DNA of 37,822 bases from Acidimicrobiia bacterium (GTDB lineage Bacteria; Actinomycetota; Acidimicrobiia; Acidimicrobiales; Bin134): contig JAJDTA010000180.1 of assembly GCA_022827405.1 (NCBI GenBank), positions 1-37,822 of the forward strand. The letters run 5' to 3'. The notes under the pieces are model-generated. The model was not told the origin of the DNA. It saw nothing but the letters and a program-made list of their open reading frames with translations, and did not search any database. A program made the position numbers and the translations under genes. Of the stretch, positions 16,434-24,024 are shown in pieces. Each line of letters starts with the position of its first letter. Positions within the stretch are counted from its first letter, which is position 1.

Positions 16434-16460
16434 ATCCACAGTGATATCCACATATCCACA
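16434..16460. promoter_or_regulatory. Three ATCCACA heptamers in the divergent hicA/methyltransferase promoter region
   Basis: ATCCACA occurs at 16434, 16446 and 16454, just before the hicA start. Two copies are preceded by AT (ATATCCACA), one base from the DnaA-box consensus TTATCCACA. They could be binding sites for the HicB antitoxin or for DnaA. An adjoining TTGAAAATCATTGAAAAGG (about 16410-16428) is also repeat-like. Confidence 0.4.
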
Positions 16461-16480
16461 GGAGTAGTGCAAGAGCAAGG

Positions 16481-16717
16481 GTGTTGCCACCGACGAAGTT
16501 TCCATCCCTCAAAGCTGATGAACTGCTGTCCATACTGGCCAAGGCTGGATTCAGGCAGGAACGGCGAAAGGGTTCCCATAGGATGCTGAAGCACTCCGAT
16601 GGGCGATCGTTCACATTTGCTTACCACAGAGGAGTGACGGTCCGACCGGCGATTGTGCGGCACATACTGGTCAAAGAGGCAGGATTGAGCGATGATGAGA
16701 TCGCTAGTTTGCTCTAG
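16481..16717 (+). CDS. hicA: HicA-family toxin (YcfA-like mRNA interferase)
   Basis: 78 residues with the HicA double-stranded-RNA-binding-like fold: an initial helix (KADELLSILAKAGF), the conserved GSHRMLKH segment with the catalytic histidine (His33), then a beta strand SFTFAYHRG and the final helix VRPAIVRHILVKEAGLS. HicA toxins cleave mRNA and arrest growth until neutralised by HicB. The start is GTG 16481 (or the adjacent TTG), with GCAAGG just before it. The partner gene starts 23 bp downstream. Confidence 0.88.
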   Translation: MLPPTKFPSLKADELLSILAKAGFRQERRKGSHRMLKHSDGRSFTFAYHRGVTVRPAIVRHILVKEAGLSDDEIASLL

Positions 16718-16740
16718 CCGCTTTGGGAGAGGAGCAGCCG

Positions 16741-16938
16741 ATGCACAAGTTTAAGGTCCATGTTGAGACTGACGGGGAGGGGTCGAGCTGGTGGTGCGAG
16801 GACGGCTGCGGCTTTGTTGCAGTCGCTGACACGTTGCCCCAGTTGGAGTCTTTGATCCATGAATGGGCTGAGGATGAGGGCATCGCGGAATTCACGATGG
16901 TGATGCCGGACATGCAGGCGGAGGTTGCAGGCTTCTAG
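16741..16938 (+). CDS. hicB: HicB-like (DUF1902-type) antitoxin
   Basis: 65 residues from ATG 16741, preceded by GAGAGGAGC; the frame is open from 16723 as well. FKVHVETDGEGSSWW, then AVADTLPQLESLIHEWAED, has the strand-strand-helix pattern of small HicB/DUF1902 antitoxins. It lacks the C-terminal DNA-binding domain found in larger HicB proteins, so any autoregulation would need another protein or the toxin complex. Expected to bind and block HicA. Confidence 0.78.
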   Translation: MHKFKVHVETDGEGSSWWCEDGCGFVAVADTLPQLESLIHEWAEDEGIAEFTMVMPDMQAEVAGF

Positions 16939-16987
16939 GAAAGTTCGGAGGAAACAAACACGAGGTGCATCTCAGACGCACTGGTCG

Positions 16988-17017
16988 CCATGGGTGGTGA
17001 GCCAGTCAAACCCATGG
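16988..17017. terminator. Inverted repeat between convergent hicB and the flavoprotein gene
   Basis: CCATGGGT at 16988-16995 and ACCCATGG at 17010-17017 are perfect complements across a 14-base loop. The position between two convergent stops suits a bidirectional transcription stop, although no T-run is present. It also lies at the right edge of the defence island. Confidence 0.4.
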
Positions 17018-17022
17018 GGTAG

Positions 17023-18579
17023 CTAGCTGGCTGCCGCGTGCCCAGCAGCGTGGGCGGCTACCAGCATTGGGCCGATGGTGCCGCCTGCGCCGGGGTAGGC
17101 CGCTCCAAGGGGGCTGGCGGCGGCGTTGCCCACCGCGAAGAGGCCTTCGATGAGGCCGCCGTCTTGGTGGCGGACTTGGCCGTGGATATTGGTGCGGGGG
17201 CCGCCCTTGGTCCCTAGACAGCCGGGATGGAGGCGGACGGCGTAGAAGGGCGGTTCGTCCACTGGGCCAAGGGTGGGGTGGGGAGCCGTCGGGTCGCCGA
17301 CGAAGTGGTCGTAGATCGAGCGGCCTCGGCCGAAGTCGGGATCGTCGCTGGTGGCGGCGAGCTGGTTGAACCGTGCTACCGAAGCGGAGAATTCATCGCC
17401 ACCTACGTCGATGACGGTCGCCAATTCGGCAAGGCTGTCGGCCTGGTACAGCCACTCAGGATCGGGGTCATCGCGGCGCAGCGGGCCCAGGTGGTAGCGG
17501 CGGCGATAGCTGGCGTCGAATACCAGCCAAGCAGTGGCCGCGGGGTACTGGAAACCGGTGGGGTCGAAGGCCTGCATGGCCCGGCCTACGTCGTTGTAGT
17601 TGCGGGCTTCGTTTGTGAACCGCCGCCCCCGGGAATCCACCATCAGCGATCCGGGCCGGGCCCGCTCGGTGAGCACCAACCGGTGGAGGGACTCGCCGTC
17701 GATGGTTTCTCCTGGCACGGACATGGCGGGGCACCACCAGGCCTCAGCCATGTTGCCCAACTCGGCCCCAGCGGCCAGAGCCAGGCGCAGCGCAGTTCCG
17801 TCCATGCCGGGCGCACCCACCGGGCCGGTCATCGGCCCCCGCAGGAACGCCTGCACCAGCGAAGGGTCCCGCTCGAAACCCCCGGAGGCCAAGATCACCT
17901 GGCCGGCCAATACCTCATCGCCGATCCGCACCCCATTCACCATGCCGCCCGACTGGGCCAAGCCGTCCACCTTGGTTCCAGTGAGGATCACCGCTCCAGC
18001 AGCCTCAGCAGCCTCTGTCAGCGAGGCGATCATCGACCGGCCCATGGTGATCACCCCGCGGCGGGAACGGTCGGCCACCTCTTCCCAGTCGATGTTTCCG
18101 GTGGCCAGCTCCCGGTAGGTGATGGGCGCGGTCACATTGGGAGCAGTCCGGATTCGCTGGTCGAGGTTAGGCGGCACCTCGCGGGGTTGCGGCTCTAAGG
18201 GGCGATGGCCTGGCTTCCCGCCGGGTAGTTCGGGGTGATAGTCGGGGTAGGGGACCGTCTGCCACGACAATCCAGTGGCTGACTCCAGCCAATCGGCCAC
18301 CACCGGCGCTTGATCGGCGAAGTAGTCCACGAGGTCGTCGTCCACGTCGCCCAGCCGCAAAGCGTGCAAGTACCGGCGAGCTTCGACAGGGGAGTCGTCC
18401 ACCCCTTCGGCCGCCATCAGCCGGTTGGAGGGCATCCAGGCCAAACCCCCCGACAGAGCGGTAGTGCCGCCCAGCACCGGTGCACGTTCCACCACGGTGA
18501 CCTCAGCCCCTGCCTGCGCCGCGGCCACCGCCGCGGTCAACCCGGCAGCTCCCGAACCGACAACCACCACTTGAGTCAC
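17023..18579 (-). CDS. FAD-dependent oxidoreductase, 3-ketosteroid delta-1-dehydrogenase/fumarate reductase flavoprotein family
   Basis: 518 residues. The N-terminal dinucleotide fold has GSGAAG (8-13) and an acidic residue at the end of the second strand (VVERAPVLGG). The protein ends with the FAD-binding C-terminal signature LFAVGNAAASPLGAAYPGAG. The FAD_binding_2 family includes KstD, 3-oxosteroid 1-dehydrogenases and fumarate reductases, and the TTALSGG and GGTIGP segments fit the KstD-like branch. It would dehydrogenate a ketone-containing ring or reduce an enoate. It is the last gene of a minus-strand run with an NTF2-like protein 21 bp upstream. The steroid substrate is suggested by family and neighbours, not shown. 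Confidence 0.82.
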   Translation of the reverse strand: MTQVVVVGSGAAGLTAAVAAAQAGAEVTVVERAPVLGGTTALSGGLAWMPSNRLMAAEGVDDSPVEARRYLHALRLGDVDDDLVDYFADQAPVVADWLESATGLSWQTVPYPDYHPELPGGKPGHRPLEPQPREVPPNLDQRIRTAPNVTAPITYRELATGNIDWEEVADRSRRGVITMGRSMIASLTEAAEAAGAVILTGTKVDGLAQSGGMVNGVRIGDEVLAGQVILASGGFERDPSLVQAFLRGPMTGPVGAPGMDGTALRLALAAGAELGNMAEAWWCPAMSVPGETIDGESLHRLVLTERARPGSLMVDSRGRRFTNEARNYNDVGRAMQAFDPTGFQYPAATAWLVFDASYRRRYHLGPLRRDDPDPEWLYQADSLAELATVIDVGGDEFSASVARFNQLAATSDDPDFGRGRSIYDHFVGDPTAPHPTLGPVDEPPFYAVRLHPGCLGTKGGPRTNIHGQVRHQDGGLIEGLFAVGNAAASPLGAAYPGAGGTIGPMLVAAHAAGHAAAS

Positions 18580-18600
18580 GTCAGTGGGGCAGCGGAACCG

Positions 18601-18999
18601 CTATTGGCCCTGCAATGCAGCAGCCAGGGCTGCGGTGTCGAACCATTGGGAGAGGCGGAAGATTTTGCCGTCTTCGACGTCGAAGATGTCCACTGCGTCG
18701 AACGACACTTCTTGTCCGTCTTGGGTTGCCCCGTTGAAGGTGATCTCCACCACCACGGTGTTGCCGGCTGCAAGGAACCGGGTGGGGCTGTCTTGGTGGA
18801 CGGGGAAACGCTCGAAGATCTTCTGGAACATGGCGATGGCCTTGTCGGCGCCGATGCGGGGGCGCGACCCGGAGGGGATCAGGTCGAGCTCGGGGTGCAG
18901 GACCGAGGCCATCAGGTCCCAGTCTTCGTCATTGAGTGCGACGAAATAGTCCTTCACCACCGCAAGGGGGCTTCTGTTCGATTCTCCTGCGACCATCAT
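18601..18999 (-). CDS. NTF2-like (SnoaL/ketosteroid isomerase-like) protein
   Basis: 132 residues from ATG 18999, which overlaps the stop of the upstream oxidoreductase as ATGA. The pattern AVVKDYFVALNDEDWDLMASVLHPELDLI, then the strands VVVEITFNG and FDAVDIFDVEDGKIFRLSQW, is the cone-shaped NTF2 fold used by SnoaL, limonene-epoxide hydrolase and ketosteroid isomerase. An aspartate sits in the middle strand (VDIFDVEDGKI). The reaction is unknown. Next to a KstD-like flavoprotein, an isomerase or hydratase acting on the same substrate is reasonable. Confidence 0.8.
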   Translation of the reverse strand: MMVAGESNRSPLAVVKDYFVALNDEDWDLMASVLHPELDLIPSGSRPRIGADKAIAMFQKIFERFPVHQDSPTRFLAAGNTVVVEITFNGATQDGQEVSFDAVDIFDVEDGKIFRLSQWFDTAALAAALQGQ

Positions 19000-20099
19000 C
19001 CAGCCCTCAGTATGTCCTTGACTTCGCGCATCGCTCGGAACGACCAGCCGGCCAACTCGGGGTCGCCGAAGGCGGTGACGTTCCACATGATCAGATGGCG
19101 CAGTCCGGCGTCGTAGTAGGTGCGGACTTCCTCGGCGATCTGCTCGGGTGTGCCGCAGAAGCAGTAGTAGTCCACCACCTTGGGCGGGATGCCGTCGATG
19201 ATGGCCTCGGCCTGCTCTCGGGGCACCGACGCGGGGATCAGGTCGTGGAAGCCCTCGGGGGGCTCCACCCCCAGCTCACGGAAGATCTGCGGTGGCAGCA
19301 TCACCATGATGGCCCGCAGCAGCGGGGCCTCTTGGATGCGCCGCAGGGTGGCCTCGTCGGGGGCGGCCAGCACATAGGCCAGCAATCCGGGAGTGACCGC
19401 ATCGGCGCCCCGGCCAGCCTCCACCGACGCCTGGCGGATGGTGGCCAGCGAATCGGCGTACACCTCGGGGGCCAGCTTGGTGGGCAGCCATCCGTCGGCC
19501 AGCCTCCCGGTGATGTTGAGCATCCGGGGTCCGTGGGCCGCGGTCCAGATGGGCGGAGGAGTGTTGCCGTAGGGAGATAGTCCGAGCACGGCGTCGTTGA
19601 GCTGGTGGAACTTGCCCTCGTAGCTGATGGGGCCGTCGGCATTCCACAGCGCCCGTATGATCTCGATGCCCTCTTCCAAGCGGCCGACGGGACGCTCGAA
19701 GCCCATGCCGTAAGGGGTCACGTTCATCCGCTCGCCCGAGCCCAGCCCCAAGATCGACCGGCCTTGGGTGAGGTGGTCGACGGTGAGGGCCATGTTGGCC
19801 ACCATGGCCGGGTGGCGGCGGATCAGGTCGGTCACCACCGACCCCACTTTGATGGTCTCGGTCTGGGCTCCTACCGCGCCCATCATCACCAGGGGATCGA
19901 AGTACACGTGGCCGCTGGGCTGCACCGCGGCCAGCGGGCTCATGTCCGGGGTCCAGATCGAGTCGGGGTGCCAGCCCATCAGGTGGCACGGCCACCACAG
20001 GGCGTCGTATCCGTCGGCCTCGGCCCGCTGGCCCAGGGTCACCGCCCGATCCGCGGGCGGCATGATCTGGCCGGGAACGCCTATCTCTAGGTCTTTCAT
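18996..20099 (-). CDS. Luciferase-like monooxygenase family (F420-dependent type) oxidoreductase
   Basis: 367 residues from ATG 20099 with AGGAACAGCGG in front. The TIM-barrel LLM fold is shown by IKVGSVVTDLIRRHPAMVA, LTQGRSILGLGSGERMN and the later PPIWTAAHGPRMLNITGRLADGWLPT segment. Members use reduced FMN or F420; actinobacterial ones of this length are mostly F420-dependent reductases or dehydrogenases. It starts 52 bp after IpdB and overlaps the next gene by 4 bp, so all are very likely co-translated. Substrate not known. Confidence 0.87.
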   Translation of the reverse strand: MKDLEIGVPGQIMPPADRAVTLGQRAEADGYDALWWPCHLMGWHPDSIWTPDMSPLAAVQPSGHVYFDPLVMMGAVGAQTETIKVGSVVTDLIRRHPAMVANMALTVDHLTQGRSILGLGSGERMNVTPYGMGFERPVGRLEEGIEIIRALWNADGPISYEGKFHQLNDAVLGLSPYGNTPPPIWTAAHGPRMLNITGRLADGWLPTKLAPEVYADSLATIRQASVEAGRGADAVTPGLLAYVLAAPDEATLRRIQEAPLLRAIMVMLPPQIFRELGVEPPEGFHDLIPASVPREQAEAIIDGIPPKVVDYYCFCGTPEQIAEEVRTYYDAGLRHLIMWNVTAFGDPELAGWSFRAMREVKDILRAG

Positions 20100-20151
20100 C
20101 CGCTGTTCCTGACTGGATGAGGGTCCGTGTCGCAGCACATGGCTCGGTCCT

Positions 20152-20970
20152 TCATCCGCCGAATTCCCGGCGGCGCATGTTGTCGGGGTCGATCACCTCG
20201 CGGATCAGCCGCACCTGTTCAACAGTGGGCACCGTGGTGGTGGGCAACTGCCCTTCAGGGGCGGGCAACTCGAAGCCGGTGGCCTCTTGGACCTGCTCGA
20301 AGGTGACCCCAGGGTGCAGCGATGCCACCTGCATGTGGCGGGTGTCGGGGTGGAAATCCATTACGCACAGGTTGGTGATCACCAGCTCAGGTCCACCTTC
20401 CAATCCGGCGTCGGCTCGCTCTGAGCCGCCGCCCAGGTAGCCGGCGCAGGAGATGAAGTCCACCTGTTCCACCAGCGAGCGGGGGTTGTGGTTTGGATTC
20501 CAGTAGTAGAGCGCCTTGCCGATGGAGCCCATGTCGCCCAAACCGGCGGTGCCCGGCAGCCGCACTCGGGGAGCGTGATAGTCGGCACCGATGATCGAGT
20601 TGTTGCCGTTTCCGTAGCGGTCGAGCTGGGCCGACCCGACGCAGAACTTGGTGAGCCACCGGCCGTTCAGGGCAATGGTCCAGAAGTCGCCGTATTGCTC
20701 CACGTACATGATGGAGTCGCGCCACAGCGGCGCCTCAAGGGTGGAGGCGGGCACCCGGTCGGGCCGGGGTTCGAGGCCGACCGCTCCGGCCAGCCACACC
20801 AGGTCGGGGGCGTGGGTGAGTCGGGCCAGCCAGAAGGCGCTCACCGGCACGAACGAGGCCATGCCGTTGCAGGCCTGATCACCGTCGGTGAAGCAGGCGG
20901 CCAGCCGGGCGATCATCAGCTCATCGATGGTCCAGTCTTCAGCCGGGGGACTGTTCTGCCAATCGCTCAT
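20152..20970 (-). CDS. ipdB: CoA-transferase family beta subunit, IpdB-like
   Basis: 272 residues from ATG 20970, overlapping the alpha-subunit stop as ATGA. Features such as DELMIARLAACFTDGDQACNG, GSAQLDRYGNGNNS and VITNLCVMDFHPDTRHM match the class I CoA-transferase beta subunits related to IpdB. In mycobacteria IpdAB is not a transferase: it hydrolytically opens the last steroid ring intermediate (COCHEA-CoA) and lacks the catalytic Glu of true transferases. Pairing with an IpdA-like gene, an SDR and an acyl-CoA dehydrogenase supports the assignment, but glutaconate-CoA-transferase-like activity remains possible. Confidence 0.78.
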   Translation of the reverse strand: MSDWQNSPPAEDWTIDELMIARLAACFTDGDQACNGMASFVPVSAFWLARLTHAPDLVWLAGAVGLEPRPDRVPASTLEAPLWRDSIMYVEQYGDFWTIALNGRWLTKFCVGSAQLDRYGNGNNSIIGADYHAPRVRLPGTAGLGDMGSIGKALYYWNPNHNPRSLVEQVDFISCAGYLGGGSERADAGLEGGPELVITNLCVMDFHPDTRHMQVASLHPGVTFEQVQEATGFELPAPEGQLPTTTVPTVEQVRLIREVIDPDNMRRREFGG

Positions 20971-21857
20971 CGGGCCTCCCATGCTGCCACTGCTTCCAGC
21001 CGCTCAGACCCGCCGACAGCCTCCAGATAAGCCGCGTGGTTGGCGGGGCCGGTCACGTATTTCTCCATGAACCCGGCCACGGCCTCGTCGTCTCGGGTAG
21101 CGCCGATCCATTCCAAGTGCATGGCCGTGTCGTAGCCGTAGCGGGGGTAGAACGACGTGGGGTGGGCACCGTAGGGGGCTTCCACCACTGCGTCCACCAT
21201 GAAGCCGGGTAGCACCGTGCGGTCGGGGTCGGCCCGCAGCACTTCGGAGTCCACTATCTCCTCAACGGTGACGATCACCGTGGTGGCCGCCTTGGGCATG
21301 ATGCCCAGGTCGGGCCACAGCGCGGTGGGCTCGTAGCCGATGTTGCCGAACCGGTCGGCCTTGTGGGCGTGAACCAGGGCTACGTCGGGCACCAGCGCCT
21401 TGCAGGCCACCACCGACGGTCCGCCGAACGGGTCGTCGAGCATCACCAGGTTGTCGTTCACGTCGATCAGGTCGGTGCCGATCAGCCCTCGGGTGGGCAG
21501 GAACGGCAAATTGCGGGCGCCCGCGCCCAGTCGCGCGTTCAGCGCCGTCTCCGAGAGCTCCTCGACCCGGATAGCTCCGGCCTCCACTGCCTTGCGGTAG
21601 CGCTGGCACAGCCCGAACTGCTCCATCGACACCGCCGCGCCGATGAGGCGGTTCATGGCCCCAGCCGCGGCTAGCCAGTCAACCGGAATGCCGCCTACCA
21701 GGCACACCACTCCGAGCTCTTTGCGCTCTTGTCGGATCAGCTCCCGGACCAGGGCCATGGGCGCGGCTTGGGTGGCCATGTTCTGGATGGCCACGGTGTC
21801 GCCATCGCGAATAAGGGCCGCCGCGTCCTCAAGAGTTGCCAGCTTCTCAGCGCTCAC
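20967..21857 (-). CDS. ipdA: CoA-transferase family alpha subunit, IpdA-like
   Basis: 296 residues with a GTG start overlapping the SDR stop (GTGA). The alpha-subunit landmarks are LIRDGDTVAIQNMA, VCLVGGIPVDWLAAAGAMNRLIG, FLPTRGLIGTDL, VALVHAHKADRFGNIGY and TVIVTVEEIVDSE. This matches the IpdA/glutaconate CoA-transferase A family. It should form a heterotetramer with the next gene product. In the known pathway it acts after the SDR and dehydrogenase steps on a cyclic CoA thioester. Confidence 0.8.
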   Translation of the reverse strand: MSAEKLATLEDAAALIRDGDTVAIQNMATQAAPMALVRELIRQERKELGVVCLVGGIPVDWLAAAGAMNRLIGAAVSMEQFGLCQRYRKAVEAGAIRVEELSETALNARLGAGARNLPFLPTRGLIGTDLIDVNDNLVMLDDPFGGPSVVACKALVPDVALVHAHKADRFGNIGYEPTALWPDLGIMPKAATTVIVTVEEIVDSEVLRADPDRTVLPGFMVDAVVEAPYGAHPTSFYPRYGYDTAMHLEWIGATRDDEAVAGFMEKYVTGPANHAAYLEAVGGSERLEAVAAWEAR

Positions 21858-22648
21858 AGGAGTTCCACCATCTCTCGTCCTCCATGAAGTTCAATCACCT
21901 GTCCGGTTGCATAGTCGGAGTCGCCCGACGCCAGCCAAGCGACGGCACCGGCCACGTCTTCGGGGGTGCCGGCCCGGCCAATGGGGATCTGGGCCTCGAT
22001 ACGCTCGATGATCGACTCGGGAATCCCCAAGCCGGTGTCGTTGTCGCGAGCTCCGGTGAGACGGGTGCCGGCGATGTAGCCGGGGGCTACCGCGTTGACG
22101 TTGATCCGGTGGCGAGCCCACTCCCGAGCCAGCGACTTGGTGAGAGCGATCACCCCGCCCTTGGCCGCTGAGTAGTTGACGTTGCCCGCGATGCCGTAGA
22201 TGCCATTTATGGAGGCCATATTGACCACCTTGCGATGATGGCCCGGCGGGTTGTCCCGGCTGCCTCGCAGCAGTGGAAAGGCGGCCCGGCACAAGTTGAA
22301 GGTGCCCTTGAGAGCTACATCGCACACCAGATCCCACTGCTCGTCAGTCATGTTGTGAGCCATGGCATCGGCGGTGATCCCCGCGTTGTTCACCAAGATG
22401 TCCAGGCTGCCGAAGGAGTCCTGGGCAGCGCCCAGCATGGCGGCCACGTCGTCGTTGTCGACCACCGACCCCGGAGCGGCTATCGCCCGTCCACCAGCGT
22501 CGGAGATGACGGCCACTGCTTCCTCAGCAACATCACTGTCCACGTCGTTGACCACCACAGCAGCCCCATCACGGGCCAACCGAGCCGCCACCGCCAACCC
22601 GATACCCCGACCGGCACCGGTAATGAGCGCCACCCGCCCCTCAAGCAT
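21854..22648 (-). CDS. Short-chain dehydrogenase/reductase
   Basis: 264 residues of a classical SDR: cofactor loop TGAGRGIG (10-17), NNAG (about 87-90), the catalytic serine in MASINGIYG and the YSAAK motif. An acidic residue after the second strand (VVNDVDSD) favours NAD(H). It oxidises or reduces a hydroxyl/keto group; in the Ipd module the SDR IpdF has such a role. AAGGGGTGAGAA precedes the ATG. The palindromic repeat lies between this gene and the acyl-CoA dehydrogenase upstream. Confidence 0.9.
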   Translation of the reverse strand: MLEGRVALITGAGRGIGLAVAARLARDGAAVVVNDVDSDVAEEAVAVISDAGGRAIAAPGSVVDNDDVAAMLGAAQDSFGSLDILVNNAGITADAMAHNMTDEQWDLVCDVALKGTFNLCRAAFPLLRGSRDNPPGHHRKVVNMASINGIYGIAGNVNYSAAKGGVIALTKSLAREWARHRINVNAVAPGYIAGTRLTGARDNDTGLGIPESIIERIEAQIPIGRAGTPEDVAGAVAWLASGDSDYATGQVIELHGGREMVELL

Positions 22649-22720
22649 TTCTCACCCCTTCAAGCCGCCGAGATGCGCCCGTCACGGAATGAAGGACCCA
22701 CGCCGAGGACTGACCCGAGA

Positions 22721-22796
22721 GGGTCGGGGGGTGGCGCCGCAGGCGGACTTGGCCGCTCCGACGGCCAAGCCGCCGTAGGTGACAGGACCCGCCGAC
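22721..22796 (-). repeat. Dispersed palindromic intergenic element, copy 2
   Basis: Read on the minus strand it starts GTCGGCGGGTCCTGTCACC and has the stem GGCGGCTTGGCCG / CGGCCAAGTCCGCC around TCGGAG, ending GGCGCCACCCCCCGACCC. It begins about 30 bp after the acyl-CoA dehydrogenase stop, on that gene's sense strand, and separates it from the SDR. Family members lie at 2131-2206 and 25501-25575. Confidence 0.75.
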
Positions 22797-22827
22797 CCGG
22801 ACCAGCGCCAATCAACGGAGATGCCCA

Positions 22828-23988
22828 TTAGAAGCTTCTGGGCAGCCCGAAGGTCTCGGCGATGCTGTTCCTGGCCATCTCGTTGGTGATGGGCCCGATG
22901 CGGTAGAGGCGGCTGTCTCGCCAATAGCGCTGGGGATGGGTCTCGAGGGCGTAGCCCATGCCGCCCAACACCTGGATGGCGATGTCCGAGCACTTGCCGG
23001 CGTACTCCGAGGCCACCACCTTGGCCATGTTGGCCTCCCGGCCGCAGTCTTCGCCCGACTCCGACTTCCACGCCGCGTAGTAGGTCATCAGTTCCGACTG
23101 CTTCTGCATCATCGCCATGTCGGCCAGGTTCTGGTGCCACACTTGGAACGAGCCGATCTTCTTGCCGAAGGCCTCCCGCTCCATCAGGTAGCTGAGGGTC
23201 TCCTCGATGCAGCCGTCGATGATGCCGGTACACAGGGCGGCCACCATGATCCGCTCGTTGTTGAGGGTGGACAGCATTTGGTAAAAGCCCTGGCCGGGCT
23301 GGCCCACCACGTACTCGTCGGGCACGAACACGTCGTCGAGGAACACCTCGCACGACCCCACCGACTTCATGCCCACCTTGGGGATCTGGCGGCACTCCAA
23401 GCCCTCTGCGGGGTTCTTCACCAAGAACAGGGTCACCCCCCGGGCCGGCTTGTCGGCAATGTCCTCGGTGCGGGCCATCAGGAACAGGTAGTCGGACACG
23501 TGGGCCGCGGTCGACCAGATCTTCTGGCCGGTGATGCTCCAGCCGCCGTCCACCTTGGTGGCTCGGGTCTTCATGGCCCCCATCAGGTCGGTTCCCCCGG
23601 ACGGCTCGGTGACGGCAATGGCCACTCGGATCTTGCCCTCAGCTAGCTGGGGGATCAGCTCCTCGCGGGCAACGTCGGAGGCGAACTTGTTGATCGACTT
23701 GGCACAGAACGAGGAGATGCCGAAGATCCAGGTGAGCCCGGCCAGCGAGCGGGCCAGCTCCCGGGTGAGGATCATCTGGGTGACCACGTCGCCGCCCTGG
23801 CCGCCCAGCTCGGGAGGCAGGCCGATGGCGTGGAACCCGGCGTCGGACATCTTGTCCCACAGCTCGAACGGATACTCGAACTCCTGGGCCTCGTAGTCGC
23901 GGGCTGAGTCCTTAGGGCATTCCTTCTCGACCCAGTTGCGGACCATCTCTTGGAACATCGTCTGCTCGTCGGTGAGGGTGAACTCCAT
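22828..23988 (-). CDS. Acyl-CoA dehydrogenase (FadE-like)
   Basis: 386 residues with the three-domain acyl-CoA dehydrogenase layout: N-terminal helices (MEFTLTDEQTMFQEMVRNW), the FAD-binding AVTEPSGGTDL and IWSTAAHVSDY segments in the beta domain, then the C-terminal helical domain with LNNERIMVAALCTGI and VLGGMGYALETHPQRYWRDSR. It would introduce an alpha-beta double bond into an acyl-CoA and pass electrons to ETF. At the position of the usual catalytic glutamate (IYEGT in MCAD) this protein reads IGPIT, so the base, if any, is elsewhere. AAGGAG lies 11 nt before the ATG. Confidence 0.9.
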   Translation of the reverse strand: MEFTLTDEQTMFQEMVRNWVEKECPKDSARDYEAQEFEYPFELWDKMSDAGFHAIGLPPELGGQGGDVVTQMILTRELARSLAGLTWIFGISSFCAKSINKFASDVAREELIPQLAEGKIRVAIAVTEPSGGTDLMGAMKTRATKVDGGWSITGQKIWSTAAHVSDYLFLMARTEDIADKPARGVTLFLVKNPAEGLECRQIPKVGMKSVGSCEVFLDDVFVPDEYVVGQPGQGFYQMLSTLNNERIMVAALCTGIIDGCIEETLSYLMEREAFGKKIGSFQVWHQNLADMAMMQKQSELMTYYAAWKSESGEDCGREANMAKVVASEYAGKCSDIAIQVLGGMGYALETHPQRYWRDSRLYRIGPITNEMARNSIAETFGLPRSF

Positions 23989-24024
23989 GTGCTTGGTTGC
24001 TCCTTGTGTTGGATCGATCGTTGT

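Noticed and set aside
16368-16505. N-terminal extension of the beta-class methyltransferase to 16505
   Set aside because: The extra residues are not family-like and overlap the hicA start; MGKIVFGDN at 16367 is the standard N-terminus.
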